This document shows positions 20,786 to 33,283 of a stretch of 64,000 nucleotides of DNA, piece after piece. Made by a program: the position numbers and the translations under genes. This DNA is from Adiantum capillus-veneris. Its lineage: Eukaryota > Streptophyta > Polypodiopsida > Polypodiales > Pteridaceae. Under the pieces are notes generated by a model, which was not told the origin of the DNA, did not search any database, and saw only the letters and a program-made list of their open reading frames with translations. Positions within the stretch are counted from its first letter, which is position 1. Each line of letters opens with the position of its first letter. The stretch lies in assembly GCA_014529385.2 (NCBI GenBank), contig CM043956.1, forward strand, positions 88,159,221 to 88,223,220, read 5' to 3'.

Positions 20786-23700
20786 ATGGGGAGATGCATT
20801 ACAGTTTTTGGTCCGGGGCGTGGACAGAAGCTAGTGCTTATGTTTGATACCAGAATTTATTCTTTGACAGTTGCTTCTTTGCAAGAACATTTTGAACTTC
20901 GCGATGCTAATTTTTGTCTTCGTCCACTAACATTATCTAGACCGCAAGTCAAGGTAGAAGCTACTATATCATCAGATGGTGAGCAAACTTTTATGCTTGA
21001 TCATGAACAACACTAGTTCTACAAGGTGGATATGCGAACTAAGGATCAAATTGATGGTGGCATTGGAAGAGTTTCTCAAGACATGAAAGACAAGAAAGTA
21101 CCTCTGTCTGAGATCAATGTGAGTGTCATTAACATGATTAAGTGCATGCCATTGCAAAGAAATTTATATATTGCCCTCCATCAAGCCAAGAAAGTGGTCT
21201 GTACTGATGAGCTACCAGCTCATTATGATGGGTATATTGCTTTTGAGTTACCGCCATCTGGTAATTCTTCAAGTATGAGTGGTATGGAGCAAAGACATGA
21301 TAGTCACATGTGGACAGAGTATGTCACTTGTAGCAGTGATAATTTTAATGGCATTGTCAGATTTAGTAGATGCTCTGGGCATTTGCGCTGCATCAACATT
21401 GATTGTCCCTTTTATTTGCGCTCAAATATGTTCAATGAGTCTCAATGGCGAGGTCGGCTTGTTAAATCTAGTCCTAAAGGATTGATCTCTTCTCAGTATG
21501 GCACACGGGTATGCACTCATTGTGGACAAATTCCTGAACGTGTATCTATATGTCCTGCAGTTATTTACTATTGTTTGCCTAGAGATAAGCATAATTGTAC
21601 TAGGTGTGCTTTGCACCTTGGAGAACATAATCATCCATGTGCAGAAGGGAGGAGTCGGATGGTGGAAAGTCACATAGAAGAAATGTTGCTTGATCGAGCA
21701 GGTCGGGACCCTTTGGTGACTGCAAAACAATTGGAGCGGGCCACCACTAATGATCTTATCATGGAAAAGCTTATTGGAGCAGATTCAACTGCAAGTGCTA
21801 TGATTGAAGATTTGGAATTTGCTGAATTCCTTGACAGTATGACTCCCCTATCAAATAAAAGGAGAGTCGAACGAAGTTTGGAGTGTGCAAAAAGATCAAA
21901 GAATATAACTTTCAAAGGTCTTGAGGCAATGCTTGACTTGAAAAGCAAGTGCAGATATCCTTTTATCCATAGTATCCTTTTCCCAGGCCAATTGGGTGAT
22001 AAAGTACAACCTCATGTATTTAAAATGTCAATTAAGGGACTGGGCAGTGGAGTTGATTCGGTGAATCGCATGCGTCCTGGAGGTAATTTGGAGAAAATGT
22101 GGGTGCACTTTGATCATGTTCACCGTGTTCAAGGATGGCCGACTATGTCAGCGCATGTCTATGACCCTTATGTATGAGAGCTACTCACCATTGAAACTGC
22201 TGAGTTTAGCGTGGAAAATAAATATGCTCAGATTGAATTTTGGAAGATGCTAAACAATGTGGTTAAGCAACAGGGTTTTTACAAGCCAGAGTTCAGGGGA
22301 TTTATGGCAGATGAAGCCAGTGCCAATTGGAGTGCTGTACGTACTGTTTATTTTGGAGGAGGAAAGAAGTCTACTCCAAACAAAGAGAGATCATGTTTGT
22401 TTCATTGGGAGCAAAGTATGGTTCGACATAGTGTCAAGTGCATCTGTCCAGCATTTCAAGAGGAGCACAAGATTTTGTGTCGCAACTGGAGAACTTCACC
22501 TACAGAGAATGCGGCTGAACAATGTACGGTAAAGCTTAGAAGATTTTGGCAAACAGGAATGGCCATTGAAGGGGAGATTGCTTCATTGGAGACATGGTTG
22601 GATTTGTGGGATGTACAAGTGCCTCATTGGGGGGAAAGATTTGTATCACAAGATGCTACAGGTATCTTTGTCCCTAGCACAAACTTGTCTCAGTCAAAAC
22701 ATGCTAGTATGCGTGCCTCGGTTGGTTACAAGGATCACATAAGTTTGTATGAAGCAGCATGTGCAGATATGGCTTTTGCGGTGCTTCAAAGTGTGAAATA
22801 TAATGCCTATTTGAAAGGTGTTGGGAGCTCCACCGGACCGGGCATTAAAGATTTGGCAGATCGCTTCATGACCCGACCTTCATCTACTTCCGTGGCTGGA
22901 AAGAAACTAGTTGACCTCACACATTCTTCAATGCATGAAATGGGTGTCAATAGTCCTGAAATGAATTGAAATGTACTCCAAGAAAAGAGTATTAGAAAAA
23001 AGAGGACAATTTTTGCTGATGCAAATATTGTCTTGGAGGAGGATAGCCACAGGTGAGATCATGTTACAATGACAACTTCAATTGGTGGGCTTCAACAGAA
23101 AAAAACAGCTTCAAAAGATGTCCCATATCCCGAAGTAGATGTAGCAAAGTCAGTTTGGGCAATAAGGAGAACAGAACCTGGGAAAAAGATGACTTGTTTC
23201 GGTGTGGTGTCAAAAGATCGAGATAGATGTGGGCGGTTCATTAATGCATGTTCAATGGATTCCAAACTAGGGGTGCCAGCTCCTTGTTTTTGGGGTCGCA
23301 AGAAGTATCCTCCATCTGGTTCACAATTGGGAGGCCTTGTGGAAGGGTTCATTTGGTTTTGTAACTCCAATAACATGCACACCTGGAAGGTTCACAGCAT
23401 AGTCGAAGGGCCACTAGGTCCAGCTCCCGGTGTTTGGGTGGTCGCAGAGGGCACAAATTTGCAACCTCAAGAGGTAACGCAGCTGCAAGCCAATGGTTTT
23501 GTTTTGCAAGCAGGAGTTACATCAGCATCAAGAATGCATGAAACAGTTCCATTGAACCAAAGAGTTGCTAGCAGCATTCGTCCCAAATTTAGAGATGGAA
23601 AGATTGTGAAATGGAGAAAACCATTAACAAAGGAGTTTCATGGCAAGATTGAAGTGGGTAGAACCATGGCAGTAGATTTGGTGCGAGAGGTCATTGTGGT

Positions 23701-23983
23701 TTGCAATGAAACACATGCTTTCTATGTTAATACTGTGGGGTCAAGTGCAAAGGGAGTGACATACTCTGTGAAAATGTCAAATTTTCCTAGATGTACTTGT
23801 GAGGAATTTCAAACTGAGGAAAGAAAGCACCTTGTGTATATGCCATGTATGCACATTTACTTCATATTTCTGCAAGTACTTGGAATTGACCCTCATGCTC
23901 ATGAGTTCATGCATCATGTGGCTTTAACGAAATTGGAGTTATTCCAAGCACTTGGCGGTTCACGGGTGCTGATGCAGCCCTAA
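20786..23983 (+). pseudogene. MULE-like transposase gene with SWIM zinc finger
   Basis: One reading frame runs the full 3.2 kb with four in-frame stops (TAG 21014, TGA 22175, 22967 and 23052-23058 region) and no frameshift. Domains in order: a C/H-rich N-terminal finger region (GHLRCINIDCPF, then CTRCALHLGEHNHP, like the FLYWCH/WRKY-type fingers of MULE proteins); a DDE-type core with FDH (candidate first Asp, about 22110), FMADEASANWSAVR (second Asp, about 22304) and C-x2-H in CLFHW; TNLSQSKH where the paralogue has TNLAESKH (candidate Glu replaced by Gln); and a SWIM finger near 23790-23860 (CTC ... CMH). The family moves DNA by cut and paste or is domesticated as transcription factors (FAR1-like). 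Terminal inverted repeats were not found. The intact frame suggests recent loss or stop readthrough. Confidence 0.65.
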
Positions 23984-24404
23984 AGGCTTGTGGACCTTGC
24001 TATGGATTTATAGAAGTAGTTTTTTCGGTGATAAGTGCTTATGGCTATTAACTTTTGCTCCAAATATTCTACTGTTGCAGTGTCCATTTTGATTTGTAGA
24101 TGCAATACACCTTCTTGGTTAATTTCAATGTTGATGGAAGCTTTTTGTCATGTGTTAGAGATAGAACAATTTAAAGTTATTTTTATAGGTTAAGAAACTA
24201 AGTAGGGAGTATTTCCAACCAAGAAAAATCCAAGATATTGTAGTGTGTGGTCGACTCTGTCTACCCGACCAAACCAAGTGTGCCTCTCTCTCATCCGGCA
24301 CCTCCTTATATTGTCATCAAGCAGTTACAACCATAACATGTCTGACCACACTAGGTGGCCGGCTTCTACCTCCACAACCACACACCACAATAGACACAAC
24401 TAAT

Positions 24405-24630
24405 ATATTGCACAAGGATATAAAAAAACATTGTAAGTTTTGCAAATTTTATGGTTTGTGTAATTTTGTATTGCAAGGATATAAAAAAAAACGTTTGCAG
24501 ATTGCTTACTTTTGTATTGAAAGGATATCGAAAAAAGTTTATAGTTTGGGTAATTTTGTATTACAACTAATATATTGCACAAGGATATCAAAAAAATTTG
24601 TTAGTTTTGCTCGGTTTATGGTTTGCTCGC
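24405..24630. repeat. AT-rich tandem repeat, about 65-bp unit
   Basis: Three to four units built on TTGTATTGCAAGGATATAAAAAAA and TTTATGGTTTGGGTAATTTTG, with short diverged spacers. It lies between the end of the MULE-like gene and the truncated start of the next retroelement. The rest of 23984-24680 shows no gene. Confidence 0.55.
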
Positions 24631-24680
24631 TTGTATTGGTTTGGATTTTGGGATTCCTCGGTACGTGAAAGAATGACAGT

Positions 24681-25590
24681 CTGTTTCCCAACCTCAAGTA
24701 ACACCACCTCAAGTGCCACATGTACCTAGATATACTGCGGGAAATTTGCTAGTACCAACTAGGGTTGAAAGACCACAACGAGTTTTAGGGCAACAACCAG
24801 CACTCCCAGGAACCAGACCGATAGGTGTGAGATACACGCCCATTGTGGAAGAAACATAGGAACAAGTCTTAGTGCCTATCCCTATTTATTATGAAGAATT
24901 GGTTGAAACAATGGCCAGCCCAGCATACTACCCACCACAAGATCCAAGAACATCGGAACCATGGAGTATGATTGGCAATGTTAACCCACCAACCGCGGCA
25001 CAGGCTACAGGAGAGAGTAGATATAGTTTGGACGAAAGAACATTGTTGTTCATAGCCAATGGGGGTTTCGGTGGACCTAGACCAACTTACGACAGAGGGG
25101 TGCCCAAGGAGCTCCACAACAACCACTGGGACCTTGCTATAAATGTGGGGGAGACCATCTTATGAAAGATTTTCCTCCTTCAGAAATTGTACGAGTGAAT
25201 GTGTATTATCCAGATTGCAGCATCACTCATTTGATTACCGATTGTCCAAAAAATCCAAACAAAACAGTGAAAGAAACCATAAACCTTTTGGCGGCTATCC
25301 CTTCTAGCAGTGGTTCTGAGAATGAAACAATTATACCAATACAAGTCATCACACGAGCTCAGGCTCAAAAAGAAAAAGATAAACTTGGAAATGATGAAAC
25401 CAGAGGTAAAATACCTAGCATTGAACGAAAAAGTCAACAAAACACGTGGAAAGCTAGAAAAGCACGAGTAGAAGTGAGGAAAGAACGAGAAAAGAATGTC
25501 ATAAAAGAAGAGTTGCAGCGGACCAAAGACAAGCTAGAAAAACATGAAAAAACGAGCACTTCAAAAACCAGAAACACCAAAAGAGATTGA
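24681..25590 (+). pseudogene. Gag C-terminus of a Tat-like element with two zinc knuckles
   Basis: A proline/glutamine-rich segment (from 24681, one stop near 24858) leads to a knuckle CYKCGGDHLMKDF whose final Cys is Phe. A frameshift at about 25130-25160 follows, then a second C/H motif HLITDCPKNP, and a basic, coiled-coil-prone tail (KARVEVRKEREKNVIKEELQ) ending at 25590. The same two-knuckle layout occurs in the element at 55-64 kb, so the two are one lineage. The 5' part is missing: the coding trace starts abruptly at 24.68 kb. Confidence 0.6.
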
Positions 25591-25593
25591 GCT

Positions 25594-26298
25594 TGAGAAG
25601 AAATTGAAATCCAAAAGTGCGGGATCGGGCGGATCGGTACTAGTGGAAAAAATAAATGAACATCTAGATGCACTCTTCAAAGCATAGGTCTCCAGGCTTC
25701 AAATCGACCAAACTCATGAGCAAAAATGGATGACATATCCCTATGCTGAGTTGGAAAAACAGAAATTGGAAACGTGCCAAAAGATGATCAAAACTGCACA
25801 AAATTTAATGGAACGAGCTCCAAGGAAACAGGTGGAGAAGGTAGAACATCGAGAACCAATAACAAGGAACCCTCCGACGCATGGATTGGACCAACTAATT
25901 GTTAGTCTAGAAATTGAATTAAAACCTGAACATTCAATCGAAAGACCTGGCATAGTGTCGAACCAACAGAATCAACGTCAGAAGGGTTTCAACCTACCCC
26001 ACTTGAATCGTATAAAAGTGACGAGGGTTTAAATGATCTCTGGGGACAAATAAGGGAAGCCAATGAAGCTAACAAACTAAGACAATGGGTTAAAAAAACT
26101 AGTATGGGAGAAGATGACTTCCTTCCGCCTATTGAAGAATGTGAGGCAGGACCTCAAGTAGATCTAGAGATGCACTCTTATAGGGGAGACAAGGGATCAA
26201 ATAAATCTTGGGATAGCCAACCTAGGTCTATGAAAATGTTACCATCCTTTATGCGAGAGTATGAAGAAAATTCGGATGTGAAAGTTGTACCATCCTAG
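25594..26298 (+). pseudogene. Gag-protease linker coding debris
   Basis: Broken frames (25730-26032, 26104-26298) with charged, low-complexity sequence between the zinc knuckles and the protease. No domain is recognised. It is likely the long spacer typical of this lineage; the comparable region of the 55-64 kb element lies at 62.85-63.47 kb. Confidence 0.4.
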
Positions 26299-26319
26299 AA
26301 ACTCGCTACAAGGAAGGGC

Positions 26320-27002
26320 ATGGACTCCCAAGGGTTGATAACACTCTTATCATCTCTAGTAACTTGTACCATTACTCTCACAGAGCTTCTCAGATTGAGA
26401 CCTAATATGTGGAATACGGTAGGAAAATGTCTCAAAAAATTTGGAGTGAGGGATCCAAATTCACGAATGCAGGAAGTAATCAAGGAATTAGAAAAACCCA
26501 AGGTAGATATGCAACTAGTGCCTTTAAATAAGGTAGGAGAATACTGCGAAGGGGAAGATGGCAATACCACGCTCCCAGTGGAATTAGAAGGTGTTACCAC
26601 CATGGATATTCTTGTTAGTGGAGCAGGTGTAGCCATCACGAAAAAGGATGTATGGAAGAAATGGGGACAACCGGCTTTGAAAACCACCAGATGAAACTAC
26701 AACTGGCTGATGGTTATATGGAGAGACCCACCGGACTTTTGGAGAAAATAGTTGTTAATTCTTGTGGAATTGAGTATGAGCATACCTTTGCTATAGTGGA
26801 TTTTGGCAAGAAAGATAACTACGACATAATACTTGGACGACCCTTCATGAGACAATTAAAGATGGTTCAAGATTGGGGCTACAATCACATATACCTCAGA
26901 CACATGGAAACTACAACACGAATAGACCTTAAAGACCATAGCTACAAAGATGTCGACAGAACCCCGATACAAGAATTTGACTCTGCCACTATAGTAGGAT
27001 AA
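26320..27002 (+). pseudogene. Retropepsin-like protease of the Tat-like element
   Basis: MDILVSGAGVAITKKDVW sits at the position of the D-S/T-G-A active site, with the catalytic Asp apparently replaced (VSGAG). It is followed in another frame (from 26652) by FGKKDNYDIILGRPFMRQLKMVQDW, the conserved ILGRPF C-terminal motif of gypsy proteases. The protease would process Gag-Pol. A frameshift near 26660-26690 and the lost Asp indicate inactivity. Confidence 0.65.
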
Positions 27003-27013
27003 GAACTTCCCGA

Positions 27014-27596
27014 ATGGTTAGGAAAGCCAAAGGAGTTATGGATGTGTGGGGCATCCAATTGTGGAAGCCTAAAACGAGAAGAATGTATTCTAGACAAAGC
27101 GATCCAAGATATGGAATACATTTCAGAGCCTTTTCCAGAAGAGTCCTTAGAACCATTAGAATGGACACATATTCTAGCAGCCCTAGTTGTGTGTGCTATA
27201 ACGGAAGGACCGACGAGGATGAAGTTTTGTGACCAGGATGGGTATGATGTAGTTCCATATTACATGGTTGCGCTAATAAAAGAGGATGATTACAAAATCT
27301 CGGATCAATCAAGAAAAATAAAGAATAGGCAAGAAATGAATGGAGAGCTATTTAAGGATTCTATAGACCAACTTGAACAGGATGAAGATGCAGATAATGA
27401 ATGTTCTGACAACCCTAGTGAGCTAGAGGAAAGCCTACCTGATGTAAGGTTTTACGATTTTCCAAATAAAAAACCAAGACGTCAAGCACATTACAAAAAA
27501 AGGAGAGAAACTTACAAGGCCAAAAAGAACCCAATGCCAATAATTAAAAACAGAATAGAATTCTTATCTATGGTAAAGGCAAAAAGATTGCATTAA
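27014..27596 (+). pseudogene. Protease-reverse transcriptase linker
   Basis: An acidic ORF (27042-27596; QDEDADNECSDNPSELEES) with a basic end, similar in position to spacers of Tat-like polyproteins. No domain is recognised. Between 27597 and 27960 only stop-ridden remnants remain. Confidence 0.4.
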
Positions 27597-27959
27597 AAAT
27601 AAAATATCAGATCAGTTCTTTCAAGATCGAGACCCAAGGACAAAAGGCAAGCCTAGGGATGTGAAAGAGAGAAAGGAAAGGATGAAAGAAAAAACTAAAT
27701 AAAAAAAAGGGGAAACATAATCAAAATTAGAAGAACCAAAAATGACTAAACTTGAACATAAGAAAAGGTACCAAGAGCTCAAGAAAACTCTAAGGAAAGT
27801 CTAGACAACCGAAACAAATGATAGAGAGGATGAAAAAGACACTAGCGGGAACAATAGGAGTTTACCATCCCATTACAGAAAGTTCACAATTCAAGACCAA
27901 AAAATAGTGTTGACAAAGCCATAAGAGAGGGACGGGAAAAATAGTCTTATGATGGGCAA

Positions 27960-28357
27960 GAAGATGCAAAGAAAGTAGACTTAGCACAACCTGGAGAAAC
28001 ACCTCAACGTGTATACATAGCAACGGACCTAAGCCAAGACGACAAGGAGGAATTTCTCAACATTCTTGGAGAATATAAGGATGTGTTTGCATGGTCCTAC
28101 AAGGACTTAAAGGGAGTGGATCTGACAATTTGTCAGCATACTGTCCCGTTAAAACTTGATGCGAAGCCAAGCAGACAACGGCCTTTTACATACAATGATA
28201 CCTTTACAAAGCGTATCAAGGAAGAGATTGATAAACTTAGGGAGGTAGAGTTTATCTATGAGATAGAACACATGTATCAGAGAATAATATTACTACCCAG
28301 CTATCACATGCAAGCCTTTGAAGAAGATTTGTACACTGGATTCATTACTTATGCTAG
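27960..28357 (+). pseudogene. Start of reverse transcriptase, Tat-like, truncated
   Basis: VYIATDLSQDDKEEFLNILGEYKDVFAWSYKDLKG and KPSRQRPF match the region leading into the reverse transcriptase of Athila/Tat elements. EEIDKLREVEFIYEIEH is the first fingers helix. Similarity then fades, and the sequence is cut at 28357 by the LTR of the minus-strand element. Confidence 0.65.
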
Positions 28358-28531
28358 TGAGGCGTTCCGGGGCGGGCAACAAGAAGAGTGGCCTCTAAAC
28401 ACCCTTCTAGGCTCCCGTGTTGCTCAATTGGATTGGGGTTGGAAAAAACAACAAACACACACACAAACCTGTAACCTAACCCTACACAAATTTGGGGCAC
28501 CACCTAGATTTGGATGCGAACTAGGATGCAT

Positions 28532-28532
<1 letters not shown>

Positions 28533-28618
<86 letters not shown>
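28533..28618. repeat. (GA)n microsatellite in LTR
   Basis: About 86 bases of GA, at the same LTR position as the 47462-47528 tract. Confidence 0.95.
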
Positions 28619-28619
<1 letters not shown>

Positions 28620-28639
28620 CTCGGGCTGCTTTGAAATGT

Positions 28640-29050
28640 ATCGGCAGTGATCAAACCAACACAATTATATATGAAAGAAAGAGAGAGAAGGGGGAGGGGG
28701 TGCTTGCTGCATTAATACCTTCTTACAAATCTGTCATGACCAATCAAAGTGAGATTAGTATTTGTTCAACATAGCTTGAGTAAATTACACCACAACACAT
28801 CATAAGAAAAGCCACCCCAATCACTGTCTTAAGGCCAGGGCAGTGATCAAACAAACACAATCACTGCCCTGTCTTAAGGCCAGGGCAGTGATCAAACAAA
28901 CACAATTATATATGAAAGAAAGAGAGAGAAGGGGGAGGGGGTGCTTGTTGCATTAATACCTTCTTACAAATCTGTCATGAAAGTGAGATTAGTATTTGTT
29001 CAACATAGCTTGAGTAAATTACACCACAACACATCATAAGAAAATCCACC
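28640..29050. repeat. Tandem duplication inside the 3' LTR
   Basis: Two copies of a segment that starts GGCAGTGATCAAAC and contains ATGAAAGAAAGAGAGAGAAG and ACCACAACACATCATAAG. The second copy lacks CCAATCA near CTGTCATGA. A short extra copy of the GCCAGGGCAGTGATCAAAC unit and its inverted partner CACTGCCCTG lies between them, allowing a hairpin. Confidence 0.75.
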
Positions 29051-31183
29051 CTCTCGCCGTCTTACAGTATGTGGGATTTATGGCTAAACTGATGACAACA
29101 CCTAGAGACAAGCTATCAAGAATTTAAATAAAACACCAAGACACTTACACATCATTGTTGTCCATGACTTCACGTTGGAAGAGAGACAAAGTATCCATGC
29201 TTAGTCCAAATCCACCCTCCTTGATTAAACAAATGTTGGGCTTACACTAGTAGGGGAAATGATAGATTTCCTACTCTCAATTGAATGATCACTCTCTCTT
29301 ACAATGGCATAGAGCTCCCTTCCTAATCACCCCTAATACAACACATGCATATCATAAGCCAATTAGATTCCACTAAAGAGCTCCTCTCAAGAGGTTGAGC
29401 TTAGCTTCTCAAGCTATAGCATATTGCTCTTGTTTATGGCTCCCCCCCCCTTTTTGTGCTAGCTATACCCTCCTTTTATAGCAATTTTGAGGGCTAGGGT
29501 TACTCCTCTAACCATGGTTGGGTTAAATTTTCAGCACTTACCTAATTTCTTTTGCTTGGAATTATCAAGAAGTTGGTGGTGATAGATGAAGAAAAGAGAG
29601 AGGAGAGAAGTGGAGGTGATAGGACTTTTCATAGTAGGTTAGTGTTAGTAAATTAGTAGAGTTAGTATGTAGGAAACAAATAAGGAAGAGAAAACTCTTA
29701 ATAGGTAAGAAAATATGGATTTCTTACAATGTTGATGCTCGAAGTGTCTTGAGTAGGGTATATTTTGACGCTTGTTGACGGTCCACTAGCTTTGACCATA
29801 CGTTTTTTCTCCACTCTTGGCCTTCCTTGGGAGCCAAGGTAATTGAATATGAGTAATCAATCACCATGATGCTGTCTTTCAAGAGAAGAGGCTGAATTTT
29901 GTGGTTTTTTGATAGATATGGGTAATATGGAGGAGGAAAAATGAGACTAGGTGGTCAATTTTGGAATGGAAGTGTGTGTAGAAGACATGAGTTCACCATG
30001 GTTTCTCTTATTCTTAAAGTTTGAGAAGAAGGTGAGTAGGATGCAGAGAGGAGTGGTGAGAGAGGTGGGGATGATGAGTGGAGAAGTGTGTGTGAAAGAG
30101 GAAAATGATAAAGTGGAAGAGGGAGTGTGGCTGCATAGCATGGGCAAACTGGGGTCCACCAATAAAATCATAAGTCACAGCTCGTAGCTCAAAAAAATAT
30201 GAAAAACTCTGAGGTAAAAGTTCAGCCCACGAACTACAACTTTTGTTTGTATTACCTTTTCAAATTCAGAGAGCAAATGACCTTTAAAAATTCAGCAAAA
30301 CTGACTGTCTTTTCCCAGTGCACAAAGTCCTTGCGAGGTCCTTCTTTGAATGAATATTTCGGATGCCTCCAAGAGTGAGCCCTCCGTAGTGCATGCATGC
30401 ATGCCACATACCCTTGATCTTATTTGGTAGGTCTATAATTGAAGATATTGTTGAGATCATGATATAAATGAATAGTACAACTGAGGAAATCAAATATTGA
30501 GGGGTCTAAAAAATATGTACATGTCAAATATAAATAATATAGGTGGAAAAAATATAAAGAGGTAAAAATAAATCTCTCATTATAATTATACCATAAAAAG
30601 ATGAATATTTTTGGTATTCTAATTTATGAGAGTAATAGAGAATAGATGTAGGAAGGAAAAAATCATGATAAGTAAAAAAATATACACATAAATATAACTA
30701 GTTTGTTTGGATTTTTGTTGGGATGGAGTTACACCAAAAATAAGAGTAGCTTGCATGAAATTATTTCTATATGGAATAAAGAGTATGCAAAATGGTAAGA
30801 AAAATTGTGGTAATGGTGAGTCAATGTACATAGCATAAATAACACACATCTAGGTAGAAATATTTGAATAAATACTAAAATAATTTTGAAAAATCTTATA
30901 TTTAGGCCCTATATACAATGAAATATTTACACACAAAGAGGCCATAATACACATTTTTTAAAAATTAATTTTGTTATTTTTTTGGTTCAACTAGCCCACT
31001 GACTAGCTAATTGAGGGTTTTTAAGAAAATATGGGGAGAGTCGCCTAACTCACACACGCCTATGTACAATGAAATGGTAGGGATAGCCACAGTGTTTGGG
31101 TGATTTTGGTAGGGTGAGGTAGCTCACTATGGTAATTTGGATAGCAAAAAAACGGCTATCATTAGCCCTCCCCCCGGATGATG

Positions 31184-32467
31184 GTATATTCATGTACCAT
31201 CATAGAGCATCTTTTCCAAAGAGAGTGCTTCAGAGTCCTTGACGAGATCTTCATTGTTTGGCCCCTTGGCATTTTGGCTCGAGTTACACTCATGTTTCAT
31301 GGAACAATACTTAGATGAGATAGCTGCCCTTTGACAGATCTTTGGTAGATCCTTTGGTAGAAGGCGACTCAAATAGGGCTTCGAACAATAACCATTTACC
31401 TTCCTAGAGTGCTCTTTCCCATTCAAGTCGATAAGTTGATAGTAACTTGAATTGAAAGCCTTCTTAACTATGTATGGACCCTGCCATCTAGTTTCAAATT
31501 TGGCATCAAAATGATTATCGAATCAATTGTCATACCTTAGCACAAGATCTCCTTCATTGATGCCTTTGTCCTTTAGTTTCTTCTCAAGCTTCTCCTTTGC
31601 CTGTGTATCTTTCCTCTTGTAGCACTCGTATGCTGCTTCTCTTTTCCACTCAAGCTTAGCTAATGTAAGAAGCCAATCCATCCATGCTTCTTGATCATCT
31701 TGTGCTTCTTTTCCATGAGATCGTATTGTTGGAATGTTGAGCTCAATTGGTTGTAAAGCCTCTTGACCATAGACGAAGTGAAATGGTGTGAACTCTGTGG
31801 CTTCCCTATATGTGGTTCGATATACCCACAAGGCACCATCCATGAAGTCATCCCACAACTTTGTCTTATTTTTCACCATCTTTCTAATGATGCCTGAAAT
31901 GACACCATTAGCTTTTTCTACCAAACCATTTGATTGGGAATAGTAGGTTATACTATGATGATGTAGAATGTGAAGTTCTTCACAAACTTCTGTGAGCAAG
32001 CCCTTTCTAAACCTTGGACCATTATCAGAAACAATCTCCAAAGGTGTGCAAAATCGGCAACAAATGTGAGTGTAGACAAATTTGCTCACTGTCCTCTCAT
32101 TTACCTTTGCCACACTTTGTGCTTCCACCCACCTAGTCATATAGTCTACAGCCACTAGAATGTAGAGTTTACCATTTTTTGTCCTAGGTAGAGGACCCAT
32201 AGCATCAATGCCCCACTTTTCAAAGGGTCCATTTGTAAGCACGATTTGCCTTGGATCATACACCAATCTTCTCTTCCCATTTACCTGACAATTGTGACAA
32301 CTTTTACACCAATGTTGGACATCCACATGCAGACTTGGCCAAACATACCCTGCAAGAAAAATCTTCTTCATAGTTAACTCTTGGGAAAAATGACCACCAC
32401 ATGCCTCTTCATGTAAACCTTTGAGAATAGCTGGAATTTCCTCGATAGTTGGTACTCTTCTGCACAC
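31184..32467 (-). pseudogene. Integrase of element 2
   Basis: An ORF of 314 codons (32467-31523) with an HHCC zinc-binding motif (H...H near the start, CKSCHNC) and a DDE core: WGIDAMGPLP (Asp), VSDNGPRF (Asp) and NGLVEKANG (Glu). It continues after a stop at about 31520 into a C-terminal GPYIVKKAF-type segment to about 31190. It would integrate the cDNA into the genome. The catalytic residues look intact; the broken C-terminus and upstream stops argue against activity. Confidence 0.8.
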
Positions 32468-32617
32468 TTGATCCTTCCCTCTTTGATAGAGGGATCCTTA
32501 TAGGAAGATATATGTGCTTGCCTTCTTCATGAGTCTCCTCTTCGGAGCCTTCGTGAAGTCTTGTGGAAACTCACCCTCCAAAATGTAGCCAATAATGGGA
32601 GTCAATGACTCCAATCC

Positions 32618-33280
32618 CTAGTATCTTGGTTGCTTGATAGCTGCTGCCACCATGATGACCTGCATTTCTTTCTCAACACATGTAACTGCTTGTTGTGCAA
32701 GTACATCAGCATCTTCATTTTGTTTCATAGGAATATGATATAGTTGCACTTCTTGAAACTGATTAAACAATCTACGAATGGCATGAACTTTTGTCCTTAG
32801 GCTTTCATTCTTGCATGCCCAAATGCCTAAAATCTGCTTCACAATGAGAAGTGCATCCCCTTTTACCATGAGACGTTGTATACCTTGGCCAATGCATATG
32901 TTTAAACCATGAAGTAGTGTGTCATATTCTGCTTCATTGTTGCTAGTTGATCTTGGTAGATTGACCTTCTCTTTCATGACCACCTCTCCACTTGGGTTGA
33001 GCAACACTAGCCCTCCCCCTAATTTTCTTGTGGCTCGTCGAAAAGCTCCATCAAAGAACAAGGTAAAAGCATTAGGAATACTTTTTGGTGGTGGCAATGG
33101 TAGGGTCTTTATTTCAGGCACCTTAATCTCCTTCTCATGTACCCTATAAGTAAGGATCCCTACGAATTGTGCACGCACACTATCTTCTACCTTGAAAGAG
33201 TATTGAAACTCTTGCAACTCCATAATCCACTTTGAAATCCTAGTACTAAGATTCATTTGAGATGACACCCAAGGAAACAA
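32618..33280 (-). pseudogene. Second (Tat-type) RNase H of element 2
   Basis: LFFDGAFR (Asp), SNNEAEYDTLLHGL (Glu), VKGDALLIV (Asp) and NEDADVLAQQA (Asp) mark a complete RNase H fold. It follows the polymerase-attached RNase H region and precedes integrase, the dual-RNase H order known from the Tat lineage. Confidence 0.75.
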
Positions 33281-33283
33281 ATT

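Larger units (their letters stand above)
28358..31161 (-). mobile_element. 3' LTR of element 2
   Basis: 2,804 bp with TG...CA ends. It carries a (GA)n tract at 28533-28618 and an internal tandem duplication (28640-28815 and 28876-29050, with an 80-base repeat of the GGCCAGGGCAGTGATCAAAC unit). The partner 5' LTR lacks about 870 bases here (28620-29489). A purine-rich tract lies inside it at 31166-31178 (minus strand CCGGGGGGAGGG), the expected polypurine primer. Confidence 0.75.

Noticed and set aside
24869-25126. Minus-strand 85-codon ORF
   Set aside because: Antisense shadow of the gag proline-rich region.
28424-28774. ORFs reading through the (GA)n of the element 2 LTR
   Set aside because: Microsatellite artefacts inside an LTR; the matching ORFs at 47329-47624 have the same cause.
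29947-30187. Overlapping ORFs on both strands, repeated at 48035-48275
   Set aside because: They recur only because both lie in the paired LTRs of element 2; composition and overlap do not suggest a protein.
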